Shown one piece after another: positions 22,708 through 34,435 of a DNA stretch of 64,000 bases. Each line of letters opens with the position of its first letter. Within the stretch, counting starts at the first letter, position 1. The notes below the pieces were generated by a model. That model searched no databases. It was not told the DNA's origin and saw nothing but the letters and a program-made list of their open reading frames with translations. The translations under genes were made by a program, and so were the position numbers. This DNA comes from Hortaea werneckii. Lineage: Eukaryota; Ascomycota; Dothideomycetes; Mycosphaerellales; Teratosphaeriaceae. The DNA is taken from NCBI GenBank assembly GCA_037044905.1, contig JBAOKB010000048.1:930001-994000 (forward strand), in the 5' to 3' direction.

Positions 22708-23173
22708 GAGGTAGTGGTTAGAGGGGATTGAAATGAGAGTCTTTACGGGATGCGATACCAAAATTAGGTGCCTAGAGCTTCAGACGGCTGAGGGTGGAAT
22801 CCAAAAGCACATGGACTGGACATTCTCTGGTGCACCGGAGCGACTGCAACTGTGCCGCCTGATCTCGAGTGGGAAAAAGCGATTTATACATTTTATAACC
22901 TGATACTTGTGCCAACAAGCCTTTATCATTCGCAACCTCCGATTCTCCACATCCGAACCCTTTCATTGCACATCAGCCCCTAAGAGGCAATCGGTTCGAA
23001 ACACTGGTAACTCGACATATTGGCCACAAAACTGAGCACCTCCAAATGTCCCAGGCCGAGCGACTCGTGCCTCACGTCCGCATACTCATCATTTGCATCG
23101 CACCTCCCTCTAGCATAGATTTTTAGCTTTCAAATTCTGATTGTGAGCAGTACCCAAGGGTGTTGGGGCGGAC
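22708..23173. other. Intergenic between convergent genes
   Basis: 466 bp; nothing recognised. A GGTTCGAAAC string at 22993-23002 resembles a tRNA T-loop but has no matching stem. Confidence 0.6.
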
Positions 23174-23541
23174 TTACTGCATAAGGAAGCACTGCGTCCC
23201 CTCATCTGGCCGGAAGGATAAAGTGTGGCCGGCGCTGAGGGGGAAACGTTAATGGGTTTCATTTTTCACATCATCCTGACCTTTTCGGTCTAGGATAGGT
23301 GGACGTACAAGTCGTTAAGCGATATGCATTCGTTCAAAGGCCAGATCACGTATTGGCACCATCCCGTCCATGCGCTGCCGGTGCATAGGCGGACGCCGCC
23401 GATGTTGCGTTTGGCGAGGGTGGAGGTATCTTCTGCCGCTATGAATTCGAAGGGGGTTGGGGCTTGGAAGTTGGCTGGTGCGGCTAGGACGGTGCTGGCT
23501 AGAGTTGATAGGATCGACGAAGTTGCGAGGGAGAAGTGCAT
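23174..23541 (-). CDS. Small secreted cysteine-containing protein (effector-like)
   Basis: Two exons, 23541-23309 and 23234-23174, joined across a 74-nt intron (donor GTACGT, acceptor CCCTCAG), giving 97 residues with the phase exactly closed (233+61 nt). Residues 1-21 are a signal peptide (hydrophobic SSILSTLASTVLA, cleavage near A-A-P). A Lys-Arg at about 44-45 may be a Kex2 processing site. The mature part reads IGGVRLCTGSAWTGWCQYV, then PLNECISL, then in the second exon LSFRPDEGTQCFLMQ: four cysteines, consistent with two disulfides. It resembles small fungal secreted proteins with the pattern GGV-LC-GxxWTGxC, whose function is unknown. A role in host or microbe interaction is speculation from size and secretion. 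Confidence 0.75.
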
Positions 23542-23969
23542 CTTGGTGGTTTATGTAGGGAAGAAGGTGGGTAGTTGCGTTTGAGAGATACCTCGAGGGT
23601 TTCGAAGGGGTTAAGGTAGCCAACACCGTACTGTAAGGAGGTTTCCAACCAGCGTCGGAATGCGGACGCACGCTGTAATTAAGCCATGCAGGTGATCGAT
23701 TTGACATGTCCCCTCCTTTGACGTGTGCCAGTGCCTGCGGTGGCGAAGCGTTACAAGGCCATGGTGTTGTGCATGTGTAGGGGAGTTGTACAGATGTCAA
23801 AGCATTTAGTGCGAGTGTCAAAGTCTGCGACAAGGGGCTTGTGCAACAGGAATGTACGGCGACCTGCGTGAAGCCGTTCTTCAAGAAACTGGTCCCCGGG
23901 GACTGTGACCTTTTGTGCTCCTTGCTGAGTATTCAATTACCGTAGTACCTACGTAGGATCTGTACAATG
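23542..23969. other. Intergenic between two minus-strand genes
   Basis: 428 bp: 5' flank of the secreted protein and 3' flank of the UBX gene; no further feature seen. Confidence 0.6.
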
Positions 23970-25535
23970 TCATCGTTCTTCCTCCTCTTCCTCCTCGTCA
24001 TCGTCTTGTACAGTCCTCTCCACAATCAGGTTGCCTGAACGACCTATGCGCTCGCGAACACTGCCGCCTTTCTCTAGATCGTACACTTCGCGCGGCATAG
24101 GCGATACCAGCTGGAACTTGTACTCATGCTCGTAGCCCGGCGGCTCCTGCGCCTCTTTCTCAAATACGTCCGCGTCAGCCTTCAGGAGATCGTAGCACTC
24201 CACAAAAGCGTACAGCTCCTCCAGATCTGCTTCGGCCCTGAACTTTCGTATCACGCGTTCGCCAGATGGTAGGCGCAAGCTGATGCGCACAGCATCCTTG
24301 ACCTCAGCGTCAGGCTCAGAAGGCACGGACTGTGCTCGCCAACGTCGCCACTGCGCCAACTTGCGCGCTTCCTCTGCTTTTCTTTCTGCCAGTTCTCGCT
24401 CTTCACGCTCAGCCTTCTCCTTCGCCGCTTCCTCTTCTTTGCGCTTCCGAGCCTTCTCCCTATCTGCAGCCAGTGACCGCTCGTATGCGCTCTCTTGTTC
24501 TTGCCGAAGATCTCTTGTAGCTTGCTGTTCCTGTCTCTGTCGCCTTATGCGCTCCAACTCTTGGCTTCGCTCTTGCATCGCCGCTTGCAGCTTTTGTATC
24601 AGATCCGCGGCCGCGACGGGTCCAGCTGAGCTGGTAATCTTGCCCATGGCGGTCGAAGAGACAGAAGGCGTGTGAACGATCAGACAGGCGTATGGGAAGC
24701 GGGTGACATTGAGCGCAGAGGCTACCTGATATGCCTCTGCATCTTGTACAGTGCCTGCCCACAAGACTATGTTGTTTGACGGCTCCTTGACGAACTCGAC
24801 GAATTCAGTAGCTAGTAATGTGTCGCGAACGAACGGTGCAGTATCGTCGTGCTCGGGAGACAGAAGTAGGACTAGGAGGTACTTCAGATCTCGCTTTGCC
24901 ACATCGAATGCCTGCGCATAACCGCCTTCATGAAAGGGAAGCGTTCCATGCGTGACTCCATACTCCTCTTCGAACTCTCGCATGAAGCGAGCCGCTGTGT
25001 CTCTGGGACTCAAGGGCCGTCTACCGCTGTCCCGTGAGGGATGTGATGCTCGGCCTGACCAAAAGCGAGACAGCAAGCGTGGCAGGAAAGGGAAGACGTA
25101 ACCGACCGCGCCCAACACGCGCTGGAAGATGGTATAGGTCAAGTTGAACGGCAGCAATAAGATGGAGAAGGGAAAGGGTAGCTGCTGGTTCATCTGGCTC
25201 TCTGGCGTAGGTACCACTCGCGGTGCCGCTTCAGCTCCCCCTCGTCTCGGCGATCTGGCAGTCGGCGACCTTGGTATACTGTCCATCAGGGTCTCGGTCC
25301 TGCGTGCGGATTGCGATGGCGGCGGTGGCGGTGCTTGTGCTGCTTCCGCAGCCGGATCGACGGTGTCAACATCGCCGTCGAAGAAACGCGTGATGGCAAT
25401 TTGGGCGTTCCATTGGCATTTCTGGAGCAGCGGTACAGCGGTGTCTAGCTCCTGATCGGTGACGGAGGTGAATTGCTGGAGCGCAAGTTGTTGGTCCTCG
25501 CTCAGACTCGTGATGTCGATTGCTGGCTGCGACAT
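23970..25535 (-). CDS. UBX-domain protein, FAF2/UBXD8 (Ubx2/Ucp10) type
   Basis: Single exon, 521 residues, start ATG at 25535. Order: a UBA domain at about 10-55 (QQLALQQFTSVTDQELDTA, CQWNAQIAITRFFDG); a Pro/Ser linker; a hydrophobic hairpin at about 118-155 (FPFSILLLPFNLTYTIF, LGAVGYVFPFLPRLL) that inserts into the ER or lipid-droplet membrane; a thioredoxin-like UAS domain at about 185-310 (LKYLLVLLLSPEHDD, VLWAGTVQDAEAYQVA); a long Arg/Glu/Lys coiled coil at about 315-395; a UBX domain at about 405-495 (VRISLRLPSGERVIRKF, with the FP-like loop written SPMPREVYD); and a poly-acidic tail. This family recruits Cdc48/p97 to the ER for degradation of misfolded proteins. The frame is intact. 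Its start faces PAN3 across 1.27 kb. Confidence 0.9.
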   Translation of the reverse strand: MSQPAIDITSLSEDQQLALQQFTSVTDQELDTAVPLLQKCQWNAQIAITRFFDGDVDTVDPAAEAAQAPPPPPSQSARRTETLMDSIPRSPTARSPRRGGAEAAPRVVPTPESQMNQQLPFPFSILLLPFNLTYTIFQRVLGAVGYVFPFLPRLLSRFWSGRASHPSRDSGRRPLSPRDTAARFMREFEEEYGVTHGTLPFHEGGYAQAFDVAKRDLKYLLVLLLSPEHDDTAPFVRDTLLATEFVEFVKEPSNNIVLWAGTVQDAEAYQVASALNVTRFPYACLIVHTPSVSSTAMGKITSSAGPVAAADLIQKLQAAMQERSQELERIRRQRQEQQATRDLRQEQESAYERSLAADREKARKRKEEEAAKEKAEREERELAERKAEEARKLAQWRRWRAQSVPSEPDAEVKDAVRISLRLPSGERVIRKFRAEADLEELYAFVECYDLLKADADVFEKEAQEPPGYEHEYKFQLVSPMPREVYDLEKGGSVRERIGRSGNLIVERTVQDDDEEEEEEER

Positions 25536-26807
25536 GTCGTCGACCCGCTCGTACAGAGCATTGACTCCTAACGCTTGCTATGGTGCTGAAGCGTGGTGTG
25601 TGTGCTGGCCTGGACGATCTTCTGCTCCCACGTTGTACCTGAGCTCACAAGGCCAACTGGGCTGCATCATATCGGCAGTCGGAGCTTAGTACATAAGGTA
25701 GACGCATCCGTGGATGTGGCGTACTGTGGCGTACTCTGGGGGCGAACCCTTGGTTGCTTGCTCCCCTCGCTCCCTTGCTCGCCTTTAATCGATAACCCCG
25801 GCGCTGCCCCCGGCAGCTTCCGATGACGGATGAGCGGGTACCCGCGAACGTGCAGCTGGATCGTCAGCGTTGCCGCAGCTTCGAGCCTCAACTCACACCA
25901 CGTCTCAGCAACCTCTCCTGTCTCCCCCCCCCCGAGGCGTGTTTGGTAGCATCCCACGCCGCAAATCACTTGCTTAGGCGCGCCGTGCCAGTCGGTCTCT
26001 TGATGGAGGTTGTTGCAGCGCGATGGAGCAGGGTCACTTAGCAGGAACGAACCGGAATTAGACGAGTAACTGACGCGGTGCTGTGCACTTCCTCGAAGCT
26101 TTTCATTGTTGAGAACACGTGAGTGCTGTGAGCCCCCTTTGCTTGTCGTCTATCTTTCCCGTCTTTCATGGCAGCCACACGCGCGGCGGTGCGCCAGTCG
26201 ATGATTTCGCGGAGGCGTTTTCTACCCGAGAGGCGCCGGCGCATAATGCAGTGAGGATTTGTCCAGAAAGGCTGACGCAGGGAAAGCTGTCTTCTGCAGC
26301 ATCAGTCAAAGGCCTTTCCTGCAGCCTTAGACTGCTGAAAAGATTGGCAAATTCATAACTCGCGTCAACCGCCCGGATACCTTGCTTCCAAAGCTTCCGT
26401 CCGATTCGCAGCGGCCCAACATCAGGGCTACGGCGGCGATTTAATAAGCAGACCGACGTGACTCCCGATTGAGTCCTGCGGGAGTCTTTCAGTGCAGACT
26501 TAGGCCAAGTTGCACAGGAGTACGCCCCCGACGAGATAGACTCGCCAAGCGAGCAAAGCTGGCCTCGTAACAAGTGCCCTTAATCCAGTTCGGACTATCA
26601 AGTTGTGCTGGGCACGTCCCACATCTTGCCTACCAAGAATTATTGGAACCCGCCAGATCCAGAGTGTCCCACGTTCTTCCGGGTCGCCCGCTTGATTGCG
26701 TCCATTCCCTTCCCTAAACTTGGTCTGGCAGAGCTGCGATTTCAGGTCATATCGTCTTATCAAGAGCTCAGCAGGGTACTCTCTCCAGCGTAGAGCCCCG
26801 CAATGAT
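25536..26807. other. Intergenic between divergent UBX and PAN3 genes
   Basis: 1.27 kb with a run of ten or more C at about 25926-25936. Several open frames on both strands have no family features and are treated as chance. Likely holds promoters and the PAN3 leader. Confidence 0.55.
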
Positions 26808-29052
26808 ATGGCCGCAGGGCCCCAACGCGTTTCAGGTGATGCCAGGAGGTACAACTCCTATGGTGGCTTCAATCATCGATTCGAGAACCAGCGACCAATG
26901 AGCCAACAGCTTTGCCGCAATGGCCCGCAGTGTCGGAAGTACCAGGAAGGGACCTGCAACTTTAACCATGATTTCAGCTCGCTTGCTTCCAATGGACTCA
27001 ACGTGTTAGTTTTGCCCTTCACATAGCAAGCAAACCAAAACTGAGGACGTGCAGCCAGAAGAAGAGTCTCAATGTCGAATCGCCATCCTTCACGCCCACC
27101 TTCACCCCGAAGACGGCTGCTGCACAGCCGGCAAGGCTCGGTATCTCGCCAAAGGCAGCTGCAGCAGCCACTTTCACGCCAAGGGGCTCCGGTGAGTTTC
27201 CTGACTTCTAAGACATGCGCGAAGCATTTGGCTAATACCTTCGTCGTAGGCTCAGTGACACCTGCTGGCATGTCACATTCGAAGGAATCCTCTGGCGAAA
27301 TATTCCCTCAGCAACAATTCCAGCCCTCGCAGCAATTCAGCGAGTTTGTGCCTGGCCAGAGCTTCTTGCCACAGCAACAAGTAAGTGAAAAGCATCTCTT
27401 CTTTCTCTGCAGTGATTTAATGAATGCAATCTTAGGCACCTTTGGAGCAACCGCAAACTTTGCCAAGTGCAATTAATCCATACAGCGACCCTTTTCTTTC
27501 ATCGCAAGCTCTTCAACAAAGCATTGGTGGCCTAGATGGCTCACAACAGGTCAATCCATATGCGCAGGCAACGCCGTCAGTGGCCGCGCAGAACTTCTTT
27601 CAAGATGCCACAGCATTTAAGCACCCTCTGAATTATCATCTCTACACTTCAGTTGGACCGCGCCGCGAGAACATGCTGCCGTACCAGCGAGCATCTGCGG
27701 ACTTTTTCATCCCTGACGATCTGCGAGAAGACCTGCACAAGAAGTCAGAGGCAGCGTTGCAGTCCTTCGCCAATAGCACATTGCCTCAGACAGTAGAGCA
27801 TTTCCATTCTCTCGTTGCTCTCGACACGAATAACGTCAGGAATACTTCGGCCTTTGGGTTGCCGAGTTGGATTTACAAAGCCGTCTCTAGCAAGGACGGC
27901 AACACTTATGCCCTACGACGTATAGAGGGCTTCCGTCTCACGAGCGAAGCTGCCATCAGAAGCTGCCATGCTTGGAAACGGGTCCGCAACGCGAGTATGG
28001 TCACTGTTCACGATGCGTTCACAGGCCGATGGTTTGGCGACAGCTCACTCATCGTGGTCACAGACTATCATCCGCTGTCGCAGACGCTAGCAGATAAGCA
28101 CTTTGCACAAACTCGCACTAACAGAGCTGCTCCTCAGCTTGTGCCCGAGAATGACCTGTGGGGATATATGGTGCAACTCGCGAGCGCACTGAAGGCCATC
28201 CATGAAGCCGGACTGGCGGCACAGACCGTCAGTGCATCAAAAGTGCTTCTGACCTCGAAGAATCGGCTAAGACTGAATGGGTGCGGCGTGCTGGACATCA
28301 CACGCTTTGAGCAGAACAGACCGGTCGCGGATCTTCAGCGAGCAGACTTGCAGAATTTGGGCAACTTGATCTTGAACATTGCAGCACGAAACCCGACAGC
28401 GAGCCAAAATGGCGACAAAGCTCTTCAAATGATTAGTAGGACTTACAGCGAGCGTTTCCGCTTATGTTTGGCGTGGCTCTTATCACCACCCCGGCCGCCC
28501 TCAGTCGACGGGATGTCAGCGGCTCAGGAGACAGAGCAAGTCCAAGCACTCAACGAGTATAACGTCAACACACTTTTGAATAACCTTGCAGATAAGGTCG
28601 TCTCTGCACTGGACAACACCCTACATCAGGAAGATGAGCTTACAAGCAACTTAATGAGCGAGCTAGAAAACGGCCGGCTTGTCCGACTTCTTACCAAGTT
28701 GAACGTCATCCTGGAGCGACCAGACCCAAGCTTGATCTCGCCCGGCAACGCAGCGAAACCAGCCCTTCTCAATCAACCATCAGCAGCGTGGTCCGAGACG
28801 GGTGAGCGATACTACCTGAAGCTCTTTCGCGATTACGTCTTCCATCAAGTCGACCAAGACGGCAGGCCTGTGCTTGATCTTGGCCATGTCATCACATGCT
28901 TGAACAAGCTGGACGCTGGCATAGACGAGAAGATTCAACTCGTAAGCAGGGACGAACAGAACGTCTTCGTGCTTAGCTATAGAGAGGTTAAGCGCGGGTT
29001 TGAGAGTGCTTGGGCGGAGATAAGCAAGGCTAGTAGCACTGGAAGGAGATAA
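26808..29052 (+). CDS. PAN3: PAN3, regulatory subunit of the PAN2-PAN3 deadenylase
   Basis: Four exons: 26808-27002, 27059-27191, 27250-27380 and 27436-29052, with introns of 56, 58 and 55 nt (donors GTGTTA, GTGAGT, GTAAGT) and all phases consistent; 691 residues. An N-terminal CCCH zinc finger (LCRNGPQCRKYQEGTCNFNH) should bind poly(A). Exon 2 gives the Ser/Thr/Pro-rich ESPSFTPTFTP stretch, a likely PAM2-like region for Pab1. The pseudokinase follows (YTSVGPRRENMLPYQ, YALRRIEGFRLTSEAAI, VVTDYHPLSQTL, LRLNGCGVLDI), lacking the HRD and DFG catalytic residues as expected. The coiled coil and C-terminal knob (NGRLVRLLTKLNVILERPD, VDQDGRPVLDLGHVITCLNKLDAG) dimerise and hold PAN2. It acts in cytoplasmic mRNA poly(A) shortening. 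The frame is intact. Confidence 0.95.
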
Positions 29053-30480
29053 AGGATTGAGGGAAAGGAGAAAATACGAAAGGGTGAAAAGTACATCGAT
29101 GATGGGGGAGACGGATTATAGCAAATGGGAGTGGTGCTTGTGCGGAAAAGAGGTGAGGGAGGTGATAGCGCTCGATTTTTAGTACATAGATCTGAATACA
29201 GAAGACTCACAGTTCGAAATTGCGTGCGTTTACTCTTCCCTGAAGATTGCGTTTGGCAAAGTTGTCATGCGATAGATGGCCATCGGGTTCTCTGTTGATA
29301 GCCCTCCCAACGCTCGTGGTATGGCGTGCGAACCTCAAGAGAATTCGAGAACGCTACTCAGTGTCCGTACAAGGCTTGGTGGAAGTGAGCGAGAGATTGC
29401 ACATTGGCCATATTTACTGCTGCGACAAGCAAAACACGCACGGGCAAATAAAGACTGACTCAGTGAAGGAGAGCCTCGTGGTTTCTGTGCCTAAGCAAGG
29501 GAACACGGGAAAGGGTGTCTGGTAGTGTAGAAGCAACAACGTGTGACGGTGGCGAGATAGCGATGCCCATTCTTATATGATAAAATGACCATGGTTTCAG
29601 AGTGTCCTCGATAAATTATGCGGCAATGTTATGAGCCTCCTGTCTGATCATGGGCCGCGGATGGTCGGTCGGTCGCTGGTGGTTGCTCCGCTGACCAATG
29701 CTGATCCATGTCTCTAGGCTGGCTGGGCATGGATCGCCGTGCTCTCACACTGATGCGCTCGTGCAGCCGTGAGGCATATTGCGTTAGCGGTAAAATAGGA
29801 CGAACGTCAAGAGTTGTAGAGAGAGATATACTGTTACATTGGCTAGAAGTGACACGGCCGTCGGTTGCTAGCAGAGAAAACACGTGACGGAGGAAAGGGC
29901 TGGAAGGTAGTCGGAGGCGACGTGACGAAACTGCTGTGGAGGCGTATGAGTTGATAAGCTTGGGCCACTTCGGGATGCTCAGGCGGTTCTAGGAAGCAGC
30001 ACAAAGCAAAGGGCAGGGCATTCGGAATCCATACCTCGCAGCTCGTCCTCGCTCTCCTCATGCTGTCCCCCAAGACGCCCATCCATCTACACTATAGGGA
30101 CACTGAGCATCTGACACGCCCAATGCAGTGATACTTCCCCCGAGTCCTTGAATTGTGCTCGGATTTCGTGCGGTAGTGAAACAGACCTCATTCACAACCC
30201 CAACTCCGCCGGCAACACGTCAACGACGCTTTCTTACCCTCCGAACTCGCTCTACGCCCGCCCAAACACCCATCTGATCCACCATCTTGCTCAACACCAG
30301 GCTGACATTCGAGAACCGGCATTGAAGTCGCTTCCGCGCTGCTTGGGCAACTGCCGGACCGCCTGGGCGCATCAAGAGATTTGAAGGCGGATAGAACAGT
30401 CGGATTGGACACCAGACGCTTACTTAAAGCCTGAAGGGTCTGATATTCACACACTGGACAGTAAATGAAGTGACAAGACC
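29053..30480. other. Intergenic, upstream of the LAMMER kinase
   Basis: 1.43 kb: 3' flank of PAN3 and probably a long leader of the kinase. An E-box CACGTGAC lies at 29881-29888. No gene supported. Confidence 0.55.
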
Positions 30481-32765
30481 ATGTCCACGCCCCAGACGCT
30501 CACTCAAGCGCTGCCTCCACACCAATACCTCGATCACGGCCAGCGATACCTTCCCTCGCCGCAGAACCGATATCTACCTCCGCCAAGGCCAAGCAGCAAC
30601 GCCGGCGGTAGCTTCCACGGGCAGATCCCAACGAGGCCTCCAAGCGGAGTATCATCACAACAGTTCCAGCCGCCCCCACGTCCGCAAAGTGGAATGAGCA
30701 GCGGGTACGGCCATCCCGGCCAGAGCCAGTCAAGAGGGGCGCGGAGAACCCGTATGCCAGCAGTTACGCGCAGCAAGTAGCTACCGACGATCTCAGAAGG
30801 ACTGCTAGCAGAGGAAGTCAACATTCAAGACCGTTCCCACCGCCAGATCCTTCCCGTGCAGCGGCGGTTGCTGCTACGCAGATGGCACCAAATGGAGGCC
30901 CTGGCTATACACGGGATACCAGCGACGAGAGAAGACGAAAAGAAAAGGCCCCCGTCGACTGGGTCGCCTATTTTGGTGGCAAGCCGCCTGCTGAAATCAT
31001 CACGATCCATGACGATGACAGCCCTGGGCCTACGGCTTCAGTACAGCGTCTGCCACCTCCGACTACGAACGCTGGTGCACCAGCTCAGCACGTGGACAAG
31101 AGGCGACGCACTGGACAAGGAGATGCGCATTACAGCACCACGAACACGCCTTATTCTTACACAAATGGCACATCAACCGAAAGCCTGCAAGCAACTACTG
31201 CACCTACCTCTACGGGAAGCCAGTATAGCAACAGCAGCCGACTAGATCACTCAGCGCAAGTAGGACAGAAGAGGAAGAGACCTTCCACACGGACCGACGC
31301 CAGTTCAAAGAAGCAAGAGGCCGAGCAGCGTGGCCCAAGAGGGTACCTTGCTGAATACGGCGACTATGCCCCACCGCCCAAGGGCATGCGGAAGCTGAGG
31401 GACGTCGTAGTCCCAGCTATTGCAGACCGCCACAAGCCGCACGAGAAGGTCGATGATGATGACGGCCACTTTATCGTGCACGAGAATAGCAAGCTGGGTG
31501 AGCGATATACACTACTCAACTTGCTTGGCCAAGGAACGTTCGGCAAGGTGGTGAGGGCATTGGATGTACGATCAAGGAAAGAAGTCGCTGTGAAGATCAT
31601 CAGGGCCGTTCCTAAGGTTCGTCCTAGCCCATGAGAACTTCTTGATCGACGAGCACAACGCTGACTTGGATACACAGTACCGCGATGCCTCTCGGATAGA
31701 GCTACGCGTCTTACAGACCCTTCGCGCTGCCGATGAAGTAAATCGCAACCGCTGCATCCAACTTCGCGACTGTTTCGACTGGCGCGGACACATCTGCATA
31801 GTCACGCCACTCCTAGGCCTCTCCGTCTTCGACTTCCTCAAACAAGGCGGCTTTGTCCCCTTCCCTGGCTCACACATCCAGGCTTTCGCTAAGCAACTTC
31901 TGCATTCCATTGCGTTCCTACACGACCTTAACCTCATTCACACGGATTTAAAGCCAGAGAACATCCTGTTGCTCAGCCATGTCTACCAGACCTTCACATA
32001 TAACAGGAACATCCCGAGCTCTAGCACCCTGACTAGTAGGAGTGCGAAGTTCCGACGGGTGTTGCTGAGCCCTCAAATCCAACTCATTGATTTCGGGAGC
32101 GCGACTTTCGATGACGAGTACCATTCAAGTGTAGTCTCGACAAGGCATTATCGAGCACCTGAGATCATTCTCGGGATTGGTATGTGCAGATTGATCTCCT
32201 GTACAGTTACGAACCAATTGCTAATACAGTCACAGGCTGGAGCCATCCTATTGACCTGTGGTCACTTGGCTGCATACTGGTCGAGTGCTGGACAGGCGAC
32301 GCATTGTTTCAGACTCACGACTGTGCCGAGCACCTTGGCATGATGGAAGCCGTGACTGGGCTCCCAATCGACAAGCCCTTGATCCGAGAAGTCAACCGTG
32401 TCTCGAAGCGTTCCAGCTCAAGTCGGGATCAAAACAGCAATCCCGCCCGCTTCTTCAAAAACGGCCGTCTAGCCTACCCTCTCCCTGATACGCCCAGGCA
32501 GAGCAGAAAGTTCGTCGCCGGCATGAAGAGGCTAGAGGAGATCATCCCCGAGACGAACCGCTTCAACAAGCTGTTCCTGGATCTGCTGCGCAAAATCTTC
32601 GTGTACGACCCCAAGCGCAGGATCACGGCGCGAGAAGCGCTCAAGCATCCTTGGTTCGACGAGCTCGTGGAGGACGACGGGACCGAGGCAGGCAGGATCC
32701 GCGTCGAGCGCGAAAGGCTCGCGGACGACAGTAAACGGAGACATGAGACTGATCGGAGGCGGTAG
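30481..32765 (+). CDS. LAMMER (CLK/Kns1/Lkh1) dual-specificity kinase, one frame break
   Basis: Start ATG 30481 in ACCATGTCC. Introns at 31617-31677 (61 nt) and 32180-32235 (56 nt), both phase-consistent. The N-terminal 250 residues are Gln/Pro/Ser-rich. The frame breaks at a GGGG run near 30737 (GARRTRMPAVTRSK ends prematurely; the other frame gives GAENPYASSYAQQVA). The kinase domain follows: YTLLNLLGQGTFGKVVRA, VAVKIIRA, LIHTDLKPENILLL, QLIDFGSATFDDEYH, STRHYRAPEIILGIGWSHP, with the family motif as EHLGMMEAVTG instead of the canonical EHLAMMERVLG. It ends with a helical, charged tail. LAMMER kinases phosphorylate SR splicing factors and act in growth and stress control. The first intron is exact: AVPK joins YRDASRIELRVLQ. 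Confidence 0.9.
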
Positions 32766-33512
32766 GATTCGCCTTTACACTCTTTCTTCCACCACTTCTT
32801 CTTCTCCTTTCTCGAAACTCCTCACGTCCGGAAAGATGGGGCGATGATTGGAAAGGGGCAGAGATTATATGAAATGCGATTACGCCTGGTACAGGAGGTC
32901 TACGACTATGCAAAACACGAATGGGGAACATATATGGCGTAAGAAAAATTGTATTGGGGCGTTTTCTGTTTTTTTTTTTTTTTTTTTTCACCTTTTTCCC
33001 CCTTCTCTTGACGAATGGAGAGTTTGTCTTTGATTCTCTTGCTCTCTTTGGGATGTTGTTCGAGCCTTAGATGGATGGGAAACATCGGGTCGGAAATTGA
33101 CAAGAAGGGAGGCTGTCTCTGTGATTTTCCATGTGTGATGCTAGTCTTCTTGCATAGCGTGTAAAAGCTTGTCAAGGCTTTTCCTCTTTCGACGTACACG
33201 TTCCGCATTAAGACTTTTTTTTTTTTCTCCCTTTCGTGTGTCGTTTCTTTTGAAGATGGTTATATTCCCCACAGTGCTCGTGGCCAGTCATACCTCCTAC
33301 AGTCTCGCCAGCGAGCCAGTGTCGGATGTCTTGGCGCCAGCTTGAATTCGGCCCCACTTTTGGACCCCTCGGAGCCGCTGTAGACATTCACTTGGACAGC
33401 TGCGGAACCGTGGACGTTGTCGAGATTCCATTGCTTTTGGAGGACTGGAAAAGTACAGCAAGGTTGCCATTCTCTTCCAAAACTACAGCACTTGATAACT
33501 GGGGAACTCACC
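32766..33512. other. Intergenic with poly-T runs
   Basis: 747 bp between the kinase and SRP19, with a run of 20 T at 32969-32988 and 12 T at 33215-33226. No gene supported. Confidence 0.6.
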
Positions 33513-34435
33513 ATGTCCAATCCGCGCATTGAAGAGGTGGACGAAGATGTCGGCGACCCGGACGAGATGGACGTGGATGCATTCGACTTTGCCAGACCAC
33601 AGCAGGGCGGGCTGCAGCAGGCACAAGATCCGAGCCAATCGCGCATGACACCCGAAGCAATGCAGCAGATGTTCAGTCAAGGAGGCGACAACCCCTTCGG
33701 CAACTTTGGGCGAGCGGCACCGCAACAGCAACAGCAGATGAGCCAACAGGAACGCATGCAACGGGAGCGAGAATACCAGGAGAAGAGCAAACATTACCAG
33801 TGCATATACCCCGTCTACTTTGACAGCTCAAGAAGCAGAGAGGAAGGAAGACGGGTGAAGAAGGAAGACGCCGTAGCCAACCCGCTCGCGAGGACAATAG
33901 TAGATGCCCTAAGCCACGTAGGCCAAAGCCGAGGCGTCGGCCTGCAGATCGTCTTCGAGCCGCACAAGATGCACCCCAAGGACTGGGCCAACCCGGGTCG
34001 GGTGCGCGTGCAGGTCAAGAAGGACGGAAAGCCCATCTCGGCCAAGATCGCAAATAAACACTACCTCTACAAACTCGTGGCCGAGTACCTCAAGCAGCAC
34101 CCGACGACGGAGGAGGATTCGATGCGGTTTAAGTTCCAGGGCATGCCGCCCCCGAAGGATAACAAGTTGCCGAAACCCGCGATCCCCAAGGGCTGGAAGA
34201 TGGGGAGATCTTGCCGCTGCATAGTCCCGCGTTGAGTGGCGGCGGCGTGAGCGATAATATGTTCAAGGATATGATGGCTGAGATGGGCGGTGGTGGGGGC
34301 GGGATGCCGGGGATGCCGGGCATGCCGGGCATGGGTGGACTGCCGGGGATGGGCGGTGGTGGAGCTGGGCCGAGCGGTGGTGGTGGTAATGCAGGTGGAC
34401 CGCAGAAGAAGGTTAAAGTAGGGAAGAAGAAATAG
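33513..34435 (+). CDS. SEC65: SRP19 (Sec65), signal recognition particle subunit, one frame break
   Basis: Start ATG 33513 (CACCATGTCC context; upstream in-frame ATG at 33417 lies in a leader without family similarity). About 307 residues after correction. An acidic N-terminus and a Gln-rich stretch precede the SRP19 fold: YQCIYPVYFDSSRSREEGR (about 100-118), RGVGLQIVFEPHKMHPKDW, GRVRVQVKKDGKPI and KHYLYKLVAEYLKQHP. The frame breaks at a G run near 34200-34205 (GWKMGRSCRC instead of GWKMGEILPLHSPALSGGG); a single missing G restores it. The tail has GMPGMPGMPGMGG repeats and ends in KKVKVGKKK. SRP19 binds helices 6 and 8 of SRP RNA and helps assemble the particle that targets proteins to the ER. 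Confidence 0.92.

Noticed and set aside
22990..23010. tRNA-like T-loop string GGTTCGAAAC
   Set aside because: No complementary T-stem, D-arm or acceptor stem around it.
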